Positions 1 to 9,620 of a stretch of DNA of 64,000 bases are shown here, in pieces. The DNA comes from Bordetella sp. FB-8. GTDB lineage: Bacteria > Pseudomonadota > Gammaproteobacteria > Burkholderiales > Burkholderiaceae_B. Under the pieces are notes generated by a model. That model was given only the letters and a program-made list of their open reading frames with translations. It made no database searches and had not been told where the DNA came from. Position 1 is the first letter of the stretch; every line of letters starts with the position of its first letter. The stretch spans positions 2,992,633-3,056,632 of the forward strand of contig NZ_KB907784.1 of the NCBI RefSeq assembly GCF_000382185.1, written 5' to 3'. The position numbers and the translations under genes are program-made.

Positions 1-435
1 GGCGCCAAGCTGGCTACCGGCGGTGAGCGCGCGCATTTGGGGGGCGATTTCGACAAGGGCTTCTTCCTCAAGCCGACCGTGTTTACCGGCGACAACAAGA
101 TGCGCGTTTTTCAAGAAGAGATTTTCGGGCCGGTCCTCTCGGTCACGACCTTCAAGGACCTGGATGATGCGATCGATATCGGCAACGACACGCTGTACGG
201 CCTGGGGGCCGGCGTGTGGTCGCGCAACGCGAACAATCTTTACCGCGTCGGCCGGGGTATCGAGGCAGGGCGGGTGTGGACGAACTGCTATCACGCCTAT
301 CCGGCCCATGCGGCGTTTGGCGGCTATAAGCATTCCGGCTTCGGCCGCGAGACGCACAAGATGATTCTCGAACACTACCAGCAGACCAAGAACATGCTGG
401 TCAGCTACAGCACCAAGGCTCAAGGCCTGTTTTGA
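1..435 (+). CDS. Aldehyde dehydrogenase, C-terminal part (cut by window edge)
   Basis: The reading frame is open from base 1 and ends at the TGA at 433-435; the N-terminal two thirds, including the catalytic Cys region, lie outside the window. The visible 144 residues are the end of an NAD(P)-dependent aldehyde dehydrogenase: the [10 protein letters not shown] motif, then GRVWTN, and the [12 protein letters not shown] segment near the C-terminus. The tail (YSTKAQGLF) resembles the AcoD/ExaC acetaldehyde dehydrogenase group, which is commonly followed by a DUF779 gene, as here. With the downstream alcohol dehydrogenase it suggests alcohol-to-acid oxidation; the substrate is not shown by the sequence. 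Confidence 0.93.
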   Translation, partial: GAKLATGGERAHLGGDFDKGFFLKPTVFTGDNKMRVFQEEIFGPVLSVTTFKDLDDAIDIGNDTLYGLGAGVWSRNANNLYRVGRGIEAGRVWTNCYHAYPAHAAFGGYKHSGFGRETHKMILEHYQQTKNMLVSYSTKAQGLF

Positions 436-917
436 TGAACGAGGACCGGACAGGCGCGGACCAGGGCACCGGTCCGGTGGTTCCCGGGCGCGCGCTCATG
501 CCCGAACGCGTCATCGCCACGGCCAAGGTAAAGGCGCTCGTTCGCCGGATCAGGGAAGAGTTCGGCCCGCTGATCTTCCATCAATCCGGGGGATGCTGCG
601 AAGGCACGGCGCCGATGTGCTTCAGGCAAAGTGATTTCCGCGTCGGCGCCAATGACGTGTTTCTGGGCGTGCTCGAAGACTGCCCGTTCTATATCGGCGC
701 CGCGACATTTCGATATTTCTCCAATACGCAGCTTGTCATCGATCTGACTGAAGGCGGCGGCGACAGCTTTTCGCTTGAAGCGTCCGAAGGCGTGCGTTTC
801 ATCACGCGCTCGCGGCTATTCACCGACCAAGAGGCGCGAGTTCTCGATGCCCAGGGGCCGCCACCCAAAGGGGTCGACGCCGCTTGCAATATGCGATCAA
901 CATCAAGGAGTTCGACC
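435..917 (+). CDS. DUF779 family protein, frame continues into the next gene
   Basis: ATG 435 overlaps the aldehyde dehydrogenase stop (TGATG). About 125 residues match the small DUF779 family usually found beside AcoD-type aldehyde dehydrogenases: a HQSGGCCEG segment and a conserved core ending near FITRSRLF. The family's function is unknown to me. DUF779 proteins are normally short and end soon after this point, but here no stop occurs: the frame runs through 917 directly into the alcohol dehydrogenase at 918, so the full open frame is 435-1955. The neighbouring frame has a TGA at 919-921, overlapping ATG 918, which is where a normal gene would be expected to end if one indel had occurred. 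An alternative start is the Met before PERVIATAK. Confidence 0.75.
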
Positions 918-1955
918 ATGAAAGCATTCGTTTATCAGGGTCCGGGAAAATCGGCCCTTATGGATCGCCCGAAACCTGGGATCACGGCGCCGACCGACGC
1001 CATTGTCAAGGTTGTCAAAACCACGATCTGCGGCACTGATCTGCACATTCTCAAGGGCGATGTGCCCACGTGCACGCCGGGCCGCATCCTCGGTCATGAG
1101 GGCGTGGGCATCGTGGAGGAGGTCGGCGCAGCCGTCACCGCCTTCAAGCCTGGTGACCGGGTCATCGTGTCTTGCATCTCGGCCTGCGGAAAGTGTGACT
1201 ATTGTCGCAAGGGCATGTATTCGCACTGCACGACCGGCGGTTGGATACTCGGCAACAAAATTGACGGTACTCAGGCCGAATACGTGCGCACCCCCCATGC
1301 CGATACCAGCCTGTACCATATTCCCGCCGGTTTGGACGAAGAGGCGCTGGTGATGTTGAGCGATATCCTGCCCACGGGTTTCGAGTGCGGCGTGCTCAAC
1401 GGCAAGGTCCAGCCCGGCTCGACCGTCGCCATCGTGGGTTCCGGGCCGATCGGCCTGGCCGCGCTGCTGACGGCGCAGTTCTATTCGCCCGCGCAGATCA
1501 TCATGATCGATTTCGACGACAACCGTCTCGAATTTGCCAGGAAATTCGGAGCGACCGCGGTCGTCAATGCCAGTGACGGCAAGGCGGTCGAGACGGTCAT
1601 GCGGATGACCGGAGGTCGCGGCGTCGATACGGCCATCGAAGCGGTGGGGGTGCCAGCGAGCTTCATCACTTGCGAAGACATCGTCGCGCCTGGCGGAATC
1701 ATTGCCAATATCGGCGTCCATGGGGTGAAAGTCGATCTTCACCTGGAGAAACTGTGGGATCGCAATATTGCAATCACCACGCGGCTCGTGGACACTGCCG
1801 CGACGCCGATGCTGCTCAAGACGGTAGCGTCGCACAAGGTGGACCCGGCCAGGCTGATCACCCATCACTTCAAGCTCGACAAGATCATGGACGCCTATGA
1901 CACCTTCAGCCAGGCGGCCAAGACCAATGCGCTGAAAGTGATCATCGAAACCTGA
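918..1955 (+). CDS. Zinc-dependent alcohol dehydrogenase (MDR family)
   Basis: 345 residues if started at ATG 918, which has an AAGGAG ribosome site nine bases upstream and begins with the usual MKAFVYQGPG. It carries the catalytic zinc ligands in TTICGTDLH and GHEGVG, the four structural-zinc cysteines in the CISACGKCDYC region, and the Rossmann motif VGSGPIGLAALL. It is a medium-chain NAD(P)-dependent alcohol dehydrogenase; the substrate is not determinable. It follows DUF779 and aldehyde dehydrogenase genes, suggesting a two-step alcohol oxidation unit. The upstream frame is fused to it without a stop, so some product may carry a DUF779 extension. Confidence 0.93.
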   Translation: MKAFVYQGPGKSALMDRPKPGITAPTDAIVKVVKTTICGTDLHILKGDVPTCTPGRILGHEGVGIVEEVGAAVTAFKPGDRVIVSCISACGKCDYCRKGMYSHCTTGGWILGNKIDGTQAEYVRTPHADTSLYHIPAGLDEEALVMLSDILPTGFECGVLNGKVQPGSTVAIVGSGPIGLAALLTAQFYSPAQIIMIDFDDNRLEFARKFGATAVVNASDGKAVETVMRMTGGRGVDTAIEAVGVPASFITCEDIVAPGGIIANIGVHGVKVDLHLEKLWDRNIAITTRLVDTAATPMLLKTVASHKVDPARLITHHFKLDKIMDAYDTFSQAAKTNALKVIIET

Positions 1956-2089
1956 GGTTTTTGAAATGTTGCTTTGAAGCAGCGAGGCAAGATCAAAGTG
2001 GGTTTGATTCCCGTCCAAGTCCGCGATGTGGTATTTGCCACGCCTTGCGCTAACAAGGCGCTTACACGACACCGCGCGATCCGGCATCG

Positions 2090-2119
2090 TTGACTGGTCG
2101 GGAGAAAGGCATTTATCCT
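2090..2119 (+). promoter_or_regulatory. Candidate promoter for the histidine kinase operon
   Basis: The 290-base gap 1956-2246 holds no gene. It contains TTGACT (2090-2095) and TATCCT (2114-2119) with an 18-base spacer, a weak sigma-70 fit. Two short hairpins also lie in the gap: arms 2041-2047/2054-2060 and 2103-2109/2117-2123. The second hairpin overlaps the -10 candidate. Confidence 0.3.
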
Positions 2120-2246
2120 TTCTGCATCTTTTAGGCATAACGCTGTAAAAGACGATGTCTATCGACGAGTTCCTGTGCTGCAGTGCTTGCGCGCAACACA
2201 GCGAGTCGCAAACAGGCAGGTGCAAGAAGGCACAAGGAATATACCG

Positions 2247-4784
2247 ATGCCGGACGGACCGGGGCGTGATGAGCTTGAACAGGCGGCCCGCAGACTGGCG
2301 GCGCTCGTCGAGTCGTCGGAAGATGCCATTGTCAGCACGAACCTGGAGGGCATCGTAGCCAGCTGGAATGCCGGTGCGGAAAAGATCTTCGGCTTTCGCG
2401 CCGACGAGATGATCGGCCGATCGATCAAGCGGCTCATTGCGGCGGAGGGGCAGTCGCAAGACGATTGCAATCTTGCAAAAATCCTGCGCGACGAGTCCGT
2501 CTATCAATTTGAAACAGTCAGGCTGACCAAGGACGGGCGGCTGATCGATGTCTCAATCACGATCTCCCCGATTCGAGGCTCGAACGCACAAATCGTCGGT
2601 ATATCGAAGGTCGTGCGCGATATTACGGCGCTCAAGGCGCGCGAGCGCGAAATGCTCAGAATGAGCCGGCTGTACAACGCACTGAGCCAGATCAACCACA
2701 TCATCGTCAGGACGCATACCCGGGACGAGCTTTTCCAGAACGCATGCCGCATCCTGGTCGAACTGGGCGCGATCGGCATTGCTTGGATCGGATGGCGTGA
2801 CCCGGACACCGAGCAAATTGTACCGGCCGCGGTGTGGGGCGACGCCGCGGACTACGTAAAGAACACCCGGATATACGCGGACAATCGGCCAGAAGGCTGC
2901 GGGCCGATAGGGCTGGCTTATCGCAGCGGACAGCCTTATATCTGCAATCGCCTGTTCACGGATCCAGCCACCTTGCCGTGGCGCGCGCAGATGCAGGCAT
3001 GTGGACATCGCGCGCTGGCCGTGTTTCCCCTCCGTGAAAATGCCCTGACCGCCGGTACATTGAGCGTGTACGCGGAGCGCGAGGATTTTTTCCAGGCCAA
3101 GGAAGTGGCGCTGCTGGCCGAAGCAGCCGGCAATATCTCGTTTGCGCTGGACAACCTTTTGCGGGAGGAGGCTCGGCGTCGCGCCCAGGCCATTGCCGAA
3201 AGCGAACAGCAGTTTTCGAAGACCATGATCGACAGCATGCCGGGCATCCTGTATTTCTACGACGACCATGGGCGATTCCTGCGTTGGAATCGTAATTTTG
3301 AATCGGTGTCGGGATACTCGGCTGGCGAAATCGCGCTGATGCATCCCCGCGATTTCTTCCCGCCGCAGGATTGGTCGCGGCTGGAATCACGGGTGGCCGA
3401 CGTGTTCGAGCTGGGCGAGTCCATGCTCGAAGCGCCTTTTTTGAGCAAGGATGGCTCGAAGCATCCTTATTTCTTTACTGGCCGGCGTGTCGACTACCTT
3501 GATATGCCGTGCCTGGTGGGCATCGGGATCGATATCAACGAAAGACTGAAGGCCGAGCAGGAGCTTTTGGCAAGCCAGGGGCGCCTCAATGTAGTGGTCG
3601 AGAGTCTGAGGGAAGGCCTGGTGATCGCCGATCCCGACCTGAGCTACCTGCACTGGAACCCCGAGTCGCTGCGCATGCTCGGGTTTTCCGATCCGCAGGA
3701 GGGCATACGCCGGCAGCGCGAGTTCGGCCAGATTTTCGAGGTCTACGAATTGGATGGCACGCGGCTTGCCGATGAGCGCTGGCCTTTGGCCCGGGTCCGG
3801 GCGGGTGAGACGCTGATCGACTATCAGGCCCGCGTGCGACGCGTCGGCGCAGACTGGGAGCGGATATTCTGCTACCAGGGTTCGCAGGTGACCTATGCGG
3901 GCAGCAGGCGGCTCGCGTTCATGACAATGCAAGATATCACCGACCGTACCCATGCGGAGGAGGCGCTGCGCGGCGCGCGCGACGATCTGGAACGCCAGGT
4001 AAAGGCCCGGACCATCGATCTGCAGGCGGCGCTGGACCGAGCCGAGGCGGCCGACGATATGAAGTCGGCATTTCTCGCGACAATGTCGCATGAGCTGCGC
4101 ACGCCGCTGAACTCCATCATCGGGTTTACCGGCATTTTGTTGCAGAACCTGGCGGGTCCCTTGAACCCGGAACAGGTCAAGCAGCTCGGCATGGTGCAGA
4201 GCAGCGCGCGCCATTTGCTGGAACTCATCAACGATGTGCTCGACATCTCCAAGATCGAGGCCGGGCGGGTCGTCCTCAGCCGGGAGACCTTCAGCGTGCC
4301 GGCGTGCCTGGACCGGGTTCTGGCGTCGGTGCGGCCCATGGCTGTAAAGAAAGGCATCGCGCTGGATCTTGTGGTCACGCCCGCGCTCGAGCAGATGTAT
4401 AGCGACCGCCGAAAGTTCGAGCAGATCGTCCTGAACCTGGCCAACAATGCCATCAAATTCACCGATCGAGGCGGCATTTCGGTTACCGCCGAGAAACTCG
4501 AAAATCGCGACCCGGACAGGCCGGTCGGAACCGAAGCGGCCATGCGCATCACAGTCGCCGACACCGGCATCGGCATCAGGTCCGAGGACATGGGCAAGCT
4601 GTTCGAACCCTTTCGGCAGCTCGACTCGAGCATGACGCGCAAATACGAGGGGACCGGTCTGGGACTGGCAATTTGCCGCCGCCTGGCCGATATGCTGGGA
4701 GGCGGGATTGTCGCGCACAGCGAATACGGTGTCGGTAGCCGATTCATTGTCACGCTTCCATTGGAGACTGGGCCCAGGCAATGA
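2247..4784 (+). CDS. Multi-sensor histidine kinase (PAS-GAF-PAS-PAS-HisKA-HATPase)
   Basis: 845 residues from ATG 2247, chosen because AAGGA lies just upstream and the PAS domain begins soon after; an in-frame start 24 codons earlier has no such site. Order: PAS (about 15-125), GAF (150-300), PAS (315-430), PAS (440-570), a short coiled coil, HisKA with the phospho-acceptor in MSHELRTPLN (His615), then HATPase_c with the N box (NLANNAIKF), G1 (DTGIGI) and G2 (GTGLGLAI) boxes. No transmembrane segment is evident, so it is probably cytoplasmic. Its stop overlaps the next receiver gene by four bases (ATGA), arguing for a phosphotransfer pair. The signal is unknown. Confidence 0.92.
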   Translation: MPDGPGRDELEQAARRLAALVESSEDAIVSTNLEGIVASWNAGAEKIFGFRADEMIGRSIKRLIAAEGQSQDDCNLAKILRDESVYQFETVRLTKDGRLIDVSITISPIRGSNAQIVGISKVVRDITALKAREREMLRMSRLYNALSQINHIIVRTHTRDELFQNACRILVELGAIGIAWIGWRDPDTEQIVPAAVWGDAADYVKNTRIYADNRPEGCGPIGLAYRSGQPYICNRLFTDPATLPWRAQMQACGHRALAVFPLRENALTAGTLSVYAEREDFFQAKEVALLAEAAGNISFALDNLLREEARRRAQAIAESEQQFSKTMIDSMPGILYFYDDHGRFLRWNRNFESVSGYSAGEIALMHPRDFFPPQDWSRLESRVADVFELGESMLEAPFLSKDGSKHPYFFTGRRVDYLDMPCLVGIGIDINERLKAEQELLASQGRLNVVVESLREGLVIADPDLSYLHWNPESLRMLGFSDPQEGIRRQREFGQIFEVYELDGTRLADERWPLARVRAGETLIDYQARVRRVGADWERIFCYQGSQVTYAGSRRLAFMTMQDITDRTHAEEALRGARDDLERQVKARTIDLQAALDRAEAADDMKSAFLATMSHELRTPLNSIIGFTGILLQNLAGPLNPEQVKQLGMVQSSARHLLELINDVLDISKIEAGRVVLSRETFSVPACLDRVLASVRPMAVKKGIALDLVVTPALEQMYSDRRKFEQIVLNLANNAIKFTDRGGISVTAEKLENRDPDRPVGTEAAMRITVADTGIGIRSEDMGKLFEPFRQLDSSMTRKYEGTGLGLAICRRLADMLGGGIVAHSEYGVGSRFIVTLPLETGPRQ

Positions 4785-5146
4785 ACCGGAACATACTCCT
4801 GATCGAAGACAACGAGCAGAATCGCTATCTGGCAACTTTTCTGCTCGAGAAGCGCGGATTTCGCATCGCTGCGGCTCCCGACGGCCCGACGGGAATTGCC
4901 GCGGCCCGATCCAGGACGCCGGACTTGATTCTGCTGGACATCCAGCTGCCGCTCATGGACGGCTACGATGTTGCGCGCGAGTTGCGCACCTTGCCATCGC
5001 TGCGCGCAATACCCATCATTGCGGTGACGTCCTACGCCATGCCCGGCGACCGCGAGCGCTGTCTTGCCGCCGGCTGTAACGGTTATATCGAAAAGCCGAT
5101 CAATCCCGAAACGTTTGTCAACGAAATAGAACGGTTCCTGAGCTGA
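4781..5146 (+). CDS. Single-domain response regulator (CheY-like receiver)
   Basis: 121 residues forming one receiver domain with no output domain. The acidic pair lies in LLIEDNEQN, the phospho-acceptor is Asp53 in ILLDIQLP, followed by the conserved Thr (VTSYAMPGD) and Lys (IEKPIN). It starts inside the end of the histidine kinase gene and ends 28 bases before a receiver-EAL protein gene, so it is likely an intermediate in a kinase-receiver-effector set. This resembles DivK-type stand-alone receivers; the partner is inferred only from position. Confidence 0.92.
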   Translation: MNRNILLIEDNEQNRYLATFLLEKRGFRIAAAPDGPTGIAAARSRTPDLILLDIQLPLMDGYDVARELRTLPSLRAIPIIAVTSYAMPGDRERCLAAGCNGYIEKPINPETFVNEIERFLS

Positions 5147-5174
5147 TTGTCATTCATTACAAGGCCTACCCGTC

Positions 5175-8100
5175 ATGCGCGTGCTCATCGTCGAGGACAA
5201 GGAGGAGAATTCCTACTACCTGCGTGCGCTCCTGCAAGGGAATGGTTACCAGGTGGAGTTGGCGCAACATGGCGCGCAGGCGCTGGTGATGGCGCGGCAG
5301 GCGCCGCCCGATATGGTCATTTCCGACCTGCTGATGCCAGTCATGGACGGGTATACGCTGTTGCGCTACTGGAGGGCGGACGAGCGTCTCAGGCAGATTC
5401 CGTTCGTTGTCTATACGGCGACGTATACCGAAGCCGAGGACGAGCGCCTGGCCTACGACCTCGGCGCCGATGAGTTCATTCTCAAGCCCTGCGAACCGGA
5501 TGTTTTCATGGAGAAGCTGCGCGCAGTCCAGTTGCGCGACACAGTCGCCAGACCGGTCCAGGCAGTGGGACCCGACGCGGGAGAAACCGCCACGCTGGAA
5601 CATTACAGCCAGACGTTGATCAGAAAGCTCGAAGAAAAAACCCTGCAGCTGGAAGAGACGAACCGCGCGCTGCAAAAGGAATTGACCGAGCGGCGCGAGA
5701 TTGAAAAGGAAGTCCGGCTGAAAAACACGATCCTGCAGACCGAGCAGGAAACGGCGCTCGATGCCATCCTGGTTGTCGGGGAAAACGGTGAGATTCTCAC
5801 GCGCAACCGGAAATTCCACGATCTCTGGAAAATTCCGGAGTCGATCATGGAAGATCGGCGGGAAGGGCAGGTTCTGGAGCTTGCCGCCGATCAGGTTGCG
5901 GATACCGCTGCATTCCTGGCCCAGGTCCGGTATCTGTATGGACACCGCTGGGCAATCAGCACCGACGAATTCAAGTTGAACGACGGCCGGGTCATCGAGC
6001 GCTATTCGGCGCCGGTCGCCGGGGACGACGGTACCTACTACGGACGTATCTGGTATTTTCGCGACGTCTCCGAGGCCAGGCGTATCCAGCAGTCGCTGCG
6101 CAACAACGAACAGGAGCAGCGGCAACTGGTAAAAATGCTCGAACTCGAACGGTCGCGGCTCACTTCAGCCCAGGAGGTGGCAAAAATAGGCAGTTGGGAA
6201 ACCGACCTGTCTACCTTGAGCGTGATCTGGTCGGCGCAGACCTATCGGATCTTCGATGTCGATCCCGAGCACTTTCAGCCATCGCATGCCGAGTTCCTGG
6301 AGCGCGTGCATCCCGAGGACCGCGCAGGCGTGGAGCAAGCGTTTTTCGCATCGCTGGGCGTCAGGACCCTGTGTGCCGTCGAGCACCGGATCTTGTTCCC
6401 CGACGGGCGGATCAAATACGTGGAAGAGCGCTGGCAGCTTGTGTTCGACGATGCCGGCAAGCCAGTCAAGGCCCTGGGAACCTGCCAGGACATATCCGAG
6501 CGCAGGCGTTCCGAGGCAGCGCTGAAAGCCAGCGAGATTCGCTATCACTCGCTGATCGAAACGATGCTGGAGGGATACGCCTATTGCCGGGCTGTTCTGA
6601 ACGCGGGGCGGCTTGTCGATTTTGTCTACGTCGAGGTCAACAGGGCCTTCCAGGCTCTGACCGGTTTGAACGAGGTCGTCGGCAAGAAGGTTTCCGAGGT
6701 CATTCCCGATCTGATCGAGACGAACCCCGAGGTTTTCGAGGCTTATGGCCGCGTGGTTCGCACCAGGATGCCGGAAAAGTTCGAGTCCTATGTTCCGCAA
6801 CTGGCCATCTGGTTCGACGCCACGATATACAGCACGAATGGCGAGCATTTCACGGTGGTGTTCGAGAACATCACGCAGCGCAAGGAAAGCGAAGCGAGGA
6901 TCCGATATCTGAACCGCGTTTACGCTATGTTGAGCGACATCAACGCGCTTATCGTGCATGCCCGCGAGCAGCACGAATTGTTCCGGGAGACTTGCCGCAT
7001 CGCCAGCGAAATCGGTGGGTTTCGCATGGCCATGATCGCGGTATGGGACAAGGCTGCCGGCCGGCTGCGCCCGGCGGCTTCCATAGGCAAGGCTGACGCG
7101 CTGGTCGCCAAGATCGAAAACATTCTCTGCATGCCGCAGCGGGCGCGTACCTCCATGTTCATGCGAGCAATTACCGAAAGGCATGCGATCGTCGCGAACC
7201 ACGCGGCCAGCGACCCGAACGTGATTTTCGGTTCCGACTATGCCCAAGCCGGCATAGGGTCTGTCGCGGTGCTGCCCTTGATCGTCGAAAACGTCGCGGT
7301 CGGCCTGATTGCCCTATATGCTGGAGAGGTCGAGTTCTTCCATCAGGAGGAAATGCGGCTGCTGGCCGATCTGGCCGGAGACATTTCCTTTGCGATCGAT
7401 CACATCGAAAAACAGGAACGCCTGACCTACCTGGCCTACTACGACGAGCTGACCGGTCTTGCCAATCGCAATCTGTTTTTCGACCGTGTTGAGCACTTCA
7501 TCCCGGCCGCCCGGAGCAGGCAGGGGCGCCTGGCGGTGCTGCTGATCGACCTGGATCGTTTCAAGAACGTCAACGACAGCCTGGGCCGTTCCGCCGGCGA
7601 CATTCTGCTCAGGCAGATCGCGCAATGGCTCGTCGAGCGCGCCAGGGACCAGAGCCTGCTGGCGCGCGTGGCAGGCGACCGCTTTGCCGTCGTGATACCG
7701 CAGGTCATGGAGGAAGGCCATCTTCCCAAGCTGCTGGGCATGATGACCGATGCCCTGTTGGCGCGGAAATTCAAGCTGGGCAACATCAGCCTGCGGGTTT
7801 CCTGCAAGGCGGGCGTGGCGATTTTTCCGGACGACGGCGACGATGCCGAGACGCTATTTCGCAATGCCGAGGCGGCGCTCAAGCGGGCCAAGGAGTCTGG
7901 CGCCCGCTATCTTTTCCACACCAAGGCAATGACGGAACTGGTGGCGCACAAGCTGGAAATGGAGAACCGCCTGCGTCATGCCATCGATCATGAAGAATTC
8001 GTGCTGCATTACCAGCCGAAAGTCGATATGCAGAGCGGCAAGGTGGTCGGCGCGGAAGCGCTGATACGCTGGAGCGATCCGCGATCCGGCCTGGTGGCTC

Positions 8101-8714
8101 CCGGGCAGTTCATCCCCATGCTGGAGCAGACCGGTCTGATCTATGAGGTCGGGAGCTGGGCGCTGGGTCAGGCCATCGCCGATTACCTGCGCTGGCGTGC
8201 CCAAGGATATGACGCCGTTCGCATCGCCGTGAACGTTTCGCCGCTGCAGCTCAGGGATCAGGCTTTCGTGGACGGTGTCCGGCAGAAATTGTCCGTGGAT
8301 CCGGGGGCGGCGCATGGCCTCGAACTCGAGCTTACCGAGAGCATGATCATGCAGGATCTCAATCAAAGCATCGCCAGCCTTGAGACCATCCGTGGTCTTG
8401 GAGTCAAGGTGGCGATCGACGATTTCGGCACCGGGTTCTCGTCGCTCGGATATCTTGCGAAGCTGCCGGTCGACACGCTCAAGATCGACCGTTCCTTCAT
8501 CACCGATATGACCGACAGCTCTCAAGGGCTGGTGCTGGTCTCGACGATCATCAATCTCGCGCGCGGCTTGAATTTGCGGGTGGTTGCCGAGGGCGTTGAA
8601 ACAGACGAGCAGTATCGCTTGCTCAAGCTGCTCAAGTGCGACGAAATGCAGGGCTTTCTTTTCAGCAAACCATTGCCCGTGGATGCTTTCGAAGTGAAGT
8701 ATTTGCGCAAATGA
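5175..8714 (+). CDS. Receiver-PAS-GAF-GGDEF-EAL protein, probable c-di-GMP phosphodiesterase
   Basis: 1179 residues. Order: receiver with Asp51 (VISDLLMP), a coiled coil (about 145-190), three PAS-like domains (about 190-580), GAF (590-750), GGDEF-like domain (755-915) and EAL domain (930-1175). The GGDEF signature is degenerate: AGDRF at 833-837, so cyclase activity is unlikely. The EAL domain keeps EALIRW (Glu961), the ELTES glutamate, DDFGTG, KIDRSF and AEGVET, consistent with an active c-di-GMP phosphodiesterase. Position behind a kinase and a receiver suggests phosphorylation-controlled output. The degenerate GGDEF may act as a regulatory nucleotide-binding domain, as known for some hybrids. 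Confidence 0.93.
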   Translation: MRVLIVEDKEENSYYLRALLQGNGYQVELAQHGAQALVMARQAPPDMVISDLLMPVMDGYTLLRYWRADERLRQIPFVVYTATYTEAEDERLAYDLGADEFILKPCEPDVFMEKLRAVQLRDTVARPVQAVGPDAGETATLEHYSQTLIRKLEEKTLQLEETNRALQKELTERREIEKEVRLKNTILQTEQETALDAILVVGENGEILTRNRKFHDLWKIPESIMEDRREGQVLELAADQVADTAAFLAQVRYLYGHRWAISTDEFKLNDGRVIERYSAPVAGDDGTYYGRIWYFRDVSEARRIQQSLRNNEQEQRQLVKMLELERSRLTSAQEVAKIGSWETDLSTLSVIWSAQTYRIFDVDPEHFQPSHAEFLERVHPEDRAGVEQAFFASLGVRTLCAVEHRILFPDGRIKYVEERWQLVFDDAGKPVKALGTCQDISERRRSEAALKASEIRYHSLIETMLEGYAYCRAVLNAGRLVDFVYVEVNRAFQALTGLNEVVGKKVSEVIPDLIETNPEVFEAYGRVVRTRMPEKFESYVPQLAIWFDATIYSTNGEHFTVVFENITQRKESEARIRYLNRVYAMLSDINALIVHAREQHELFRETCRIASEIGGFRMAMIAVWDKAAGRLRPAASIGKADALVAKIENILCMPQRARTSMFMRAITERHAIVANHAASDPNVIFGSDYAQAGIGSVAVLPLIVENVAVGLIALYAGEVEFFHQEEMRLLADLAGDISFAIDHIEKQERLTYLAYYDELTGLANRNLFFDRVEHFIPAARSRQGRLAVLLIDLDRFKNVNDSLGRSAGDILLRQIAQWLVERARDQSLLARVAGDRFAVVIPQVMEEGHLPKLLGMMTDALLARKFKLGNISLRVSCKAGVAIFPDDGDDAETLFRNAEAALKRAKESGARYLFHTKAMTELVAHKLEMENRLRHAIDHEEFVLHYQPKVDMQSGKVVGAEALIRWSDPRSGLVAPGQFIPMLEQTGLIYEVGSWALGQAIADYLRWRAQGYDAVRIAVNVSPLQLRDQAFVDGVRQKLSVDPGAAHGLELELTESMIMQDLNQSIASLETIRGLGVKVAIDDFGTGFSSLGYLAKLPVDTLKIDRSFITDMTDSSQGLVLVSTIINLARGLNLRVVAEGVETDEQYRLLKLLKCDEMQGFLFSKPLPVDAFEVKYLRK

Positions 8715-8729
8715 CGCCCCGGCGCCCGA

Positions 8730-9620
8730 TCATTCCCGGCGCAGGATTAGGCGCGCGACGATGTTGATGGCCAGCACCAGGCCTACAACGATCACCGCCG
8801 CCGCGTAGGCCAGGGCGTGCGCGGACGCGAACGGCTGGTTGATGAAGCTCCAGATGACGTAGGTCAGGTAGCCGATGGGTTCCTGGGTCATCTTGCCGTT
8901 CCAGAGGTAGTTGGACCAGCCCGCCGTAAAGAGCAGGGGGGCGGTTTCCCCTACCGATATCGCCAGCGACAGGAGTATGCCCGTCGTCACGCCCGAACGA
9001 GCGGCCGGCAGCAAGATGCGCAGGATGGCCTGGCTGTCCGTGCAGCCCAGCGCATAGGCGCTTTCGCGCAGCGTGGACGGATTCTGTCTCAAGGAAAGCT
9101 CGGTGAAGCGCGCGATGTAGGGCATCACCAGCACGCCGAGCGTGATGATGCCGGACAGTACTGAAAAGCCCCAGCCCAGCCAGACCACCATGGTTACATA
9201 GCTGAAGTAGCCCAGCACAACCGAGGGTACGCCTACCAGCACATCGGCCAGGAAACGCGCTATCGACGCCAGGCGGCCATTGCCGAATTCCGCCAGGTAG
9301 ATGCCCGCCGCCACGCCGGCCGGCGCGGCCCACAGCAAGGCGCCTGCGCTCAGGACGAGGGTACCTTCGATGGCATTGAGCAGGCCGCCGCTGATTCCGT
9401 TGGTCACTTCGGTGAAGACCGTCAGGTTCAGCGCGCCGGCCCCGCGCGCGAACACCGCCCACAATATGCTGGCCAGCGGCGTGACCACCAACATGAAGGA
9501 CACCAGGCAGAGCAAGGTGAAAACAGCGTCTCCTCTGCGGCGCGAGGCCGTCAGCGAGGAAAAGCGTTCAGGCTCGAACACCAGAGGGCGATTGTCGGGT
9601 AAGTAGGCGGGCGACGACAT
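8730..9620 (-). CDS. pstA: Phosphate ABC transporter permease PstA
   Basis: 296 residues with six predicted membrane segments and the inner-membrane permease EAA-like loop (YALGCTDSQAILRILLP). It is the last gene of a leftward pstS-pstC-pstA set and overlaps the pstC end by 53 bases; no better Met start exists. It converges with the EAL gene 15 bases away. PstA pairs with PstC to form the membrane channel for inorganic phosphate. The ATPase gene pstB, normally next, is absent here. Confidence 0.93.
   Translation of the reverse strand: MSSPAYLPDNRPLVFEPERFSSLTASRRRGDAVFTLLCLVSFMLVVTPLASILWAVFARGAGALNLTVFTEVTNGISGGLLNAIEGTLVLSAGALLWAAPAGVAAGIYLAEFGNGRLASIARFLADVLVGVPSVVLGYFSYVTMVVWLGWGFSVLSGIITLGVLVMPYIARFTELSLRQNPSTLRESAYALGCTDSQAILRILLPAARSGVTTGILLSLAISVGETAPLLFTAGWSNYLWNGKMTQEPIGYLTYVIWSFINQPFASAHALAYAAAVIVVGLVLAINIVARLILRRE

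Noticed and set aside
903..2507. Long open frame on the minus strand (534 codons)
   Set aside because: It is antisense to the alcohol dehydrogenase and kinase genes, has no recognisable domain and a composition typical of GC-rich shadow frames.
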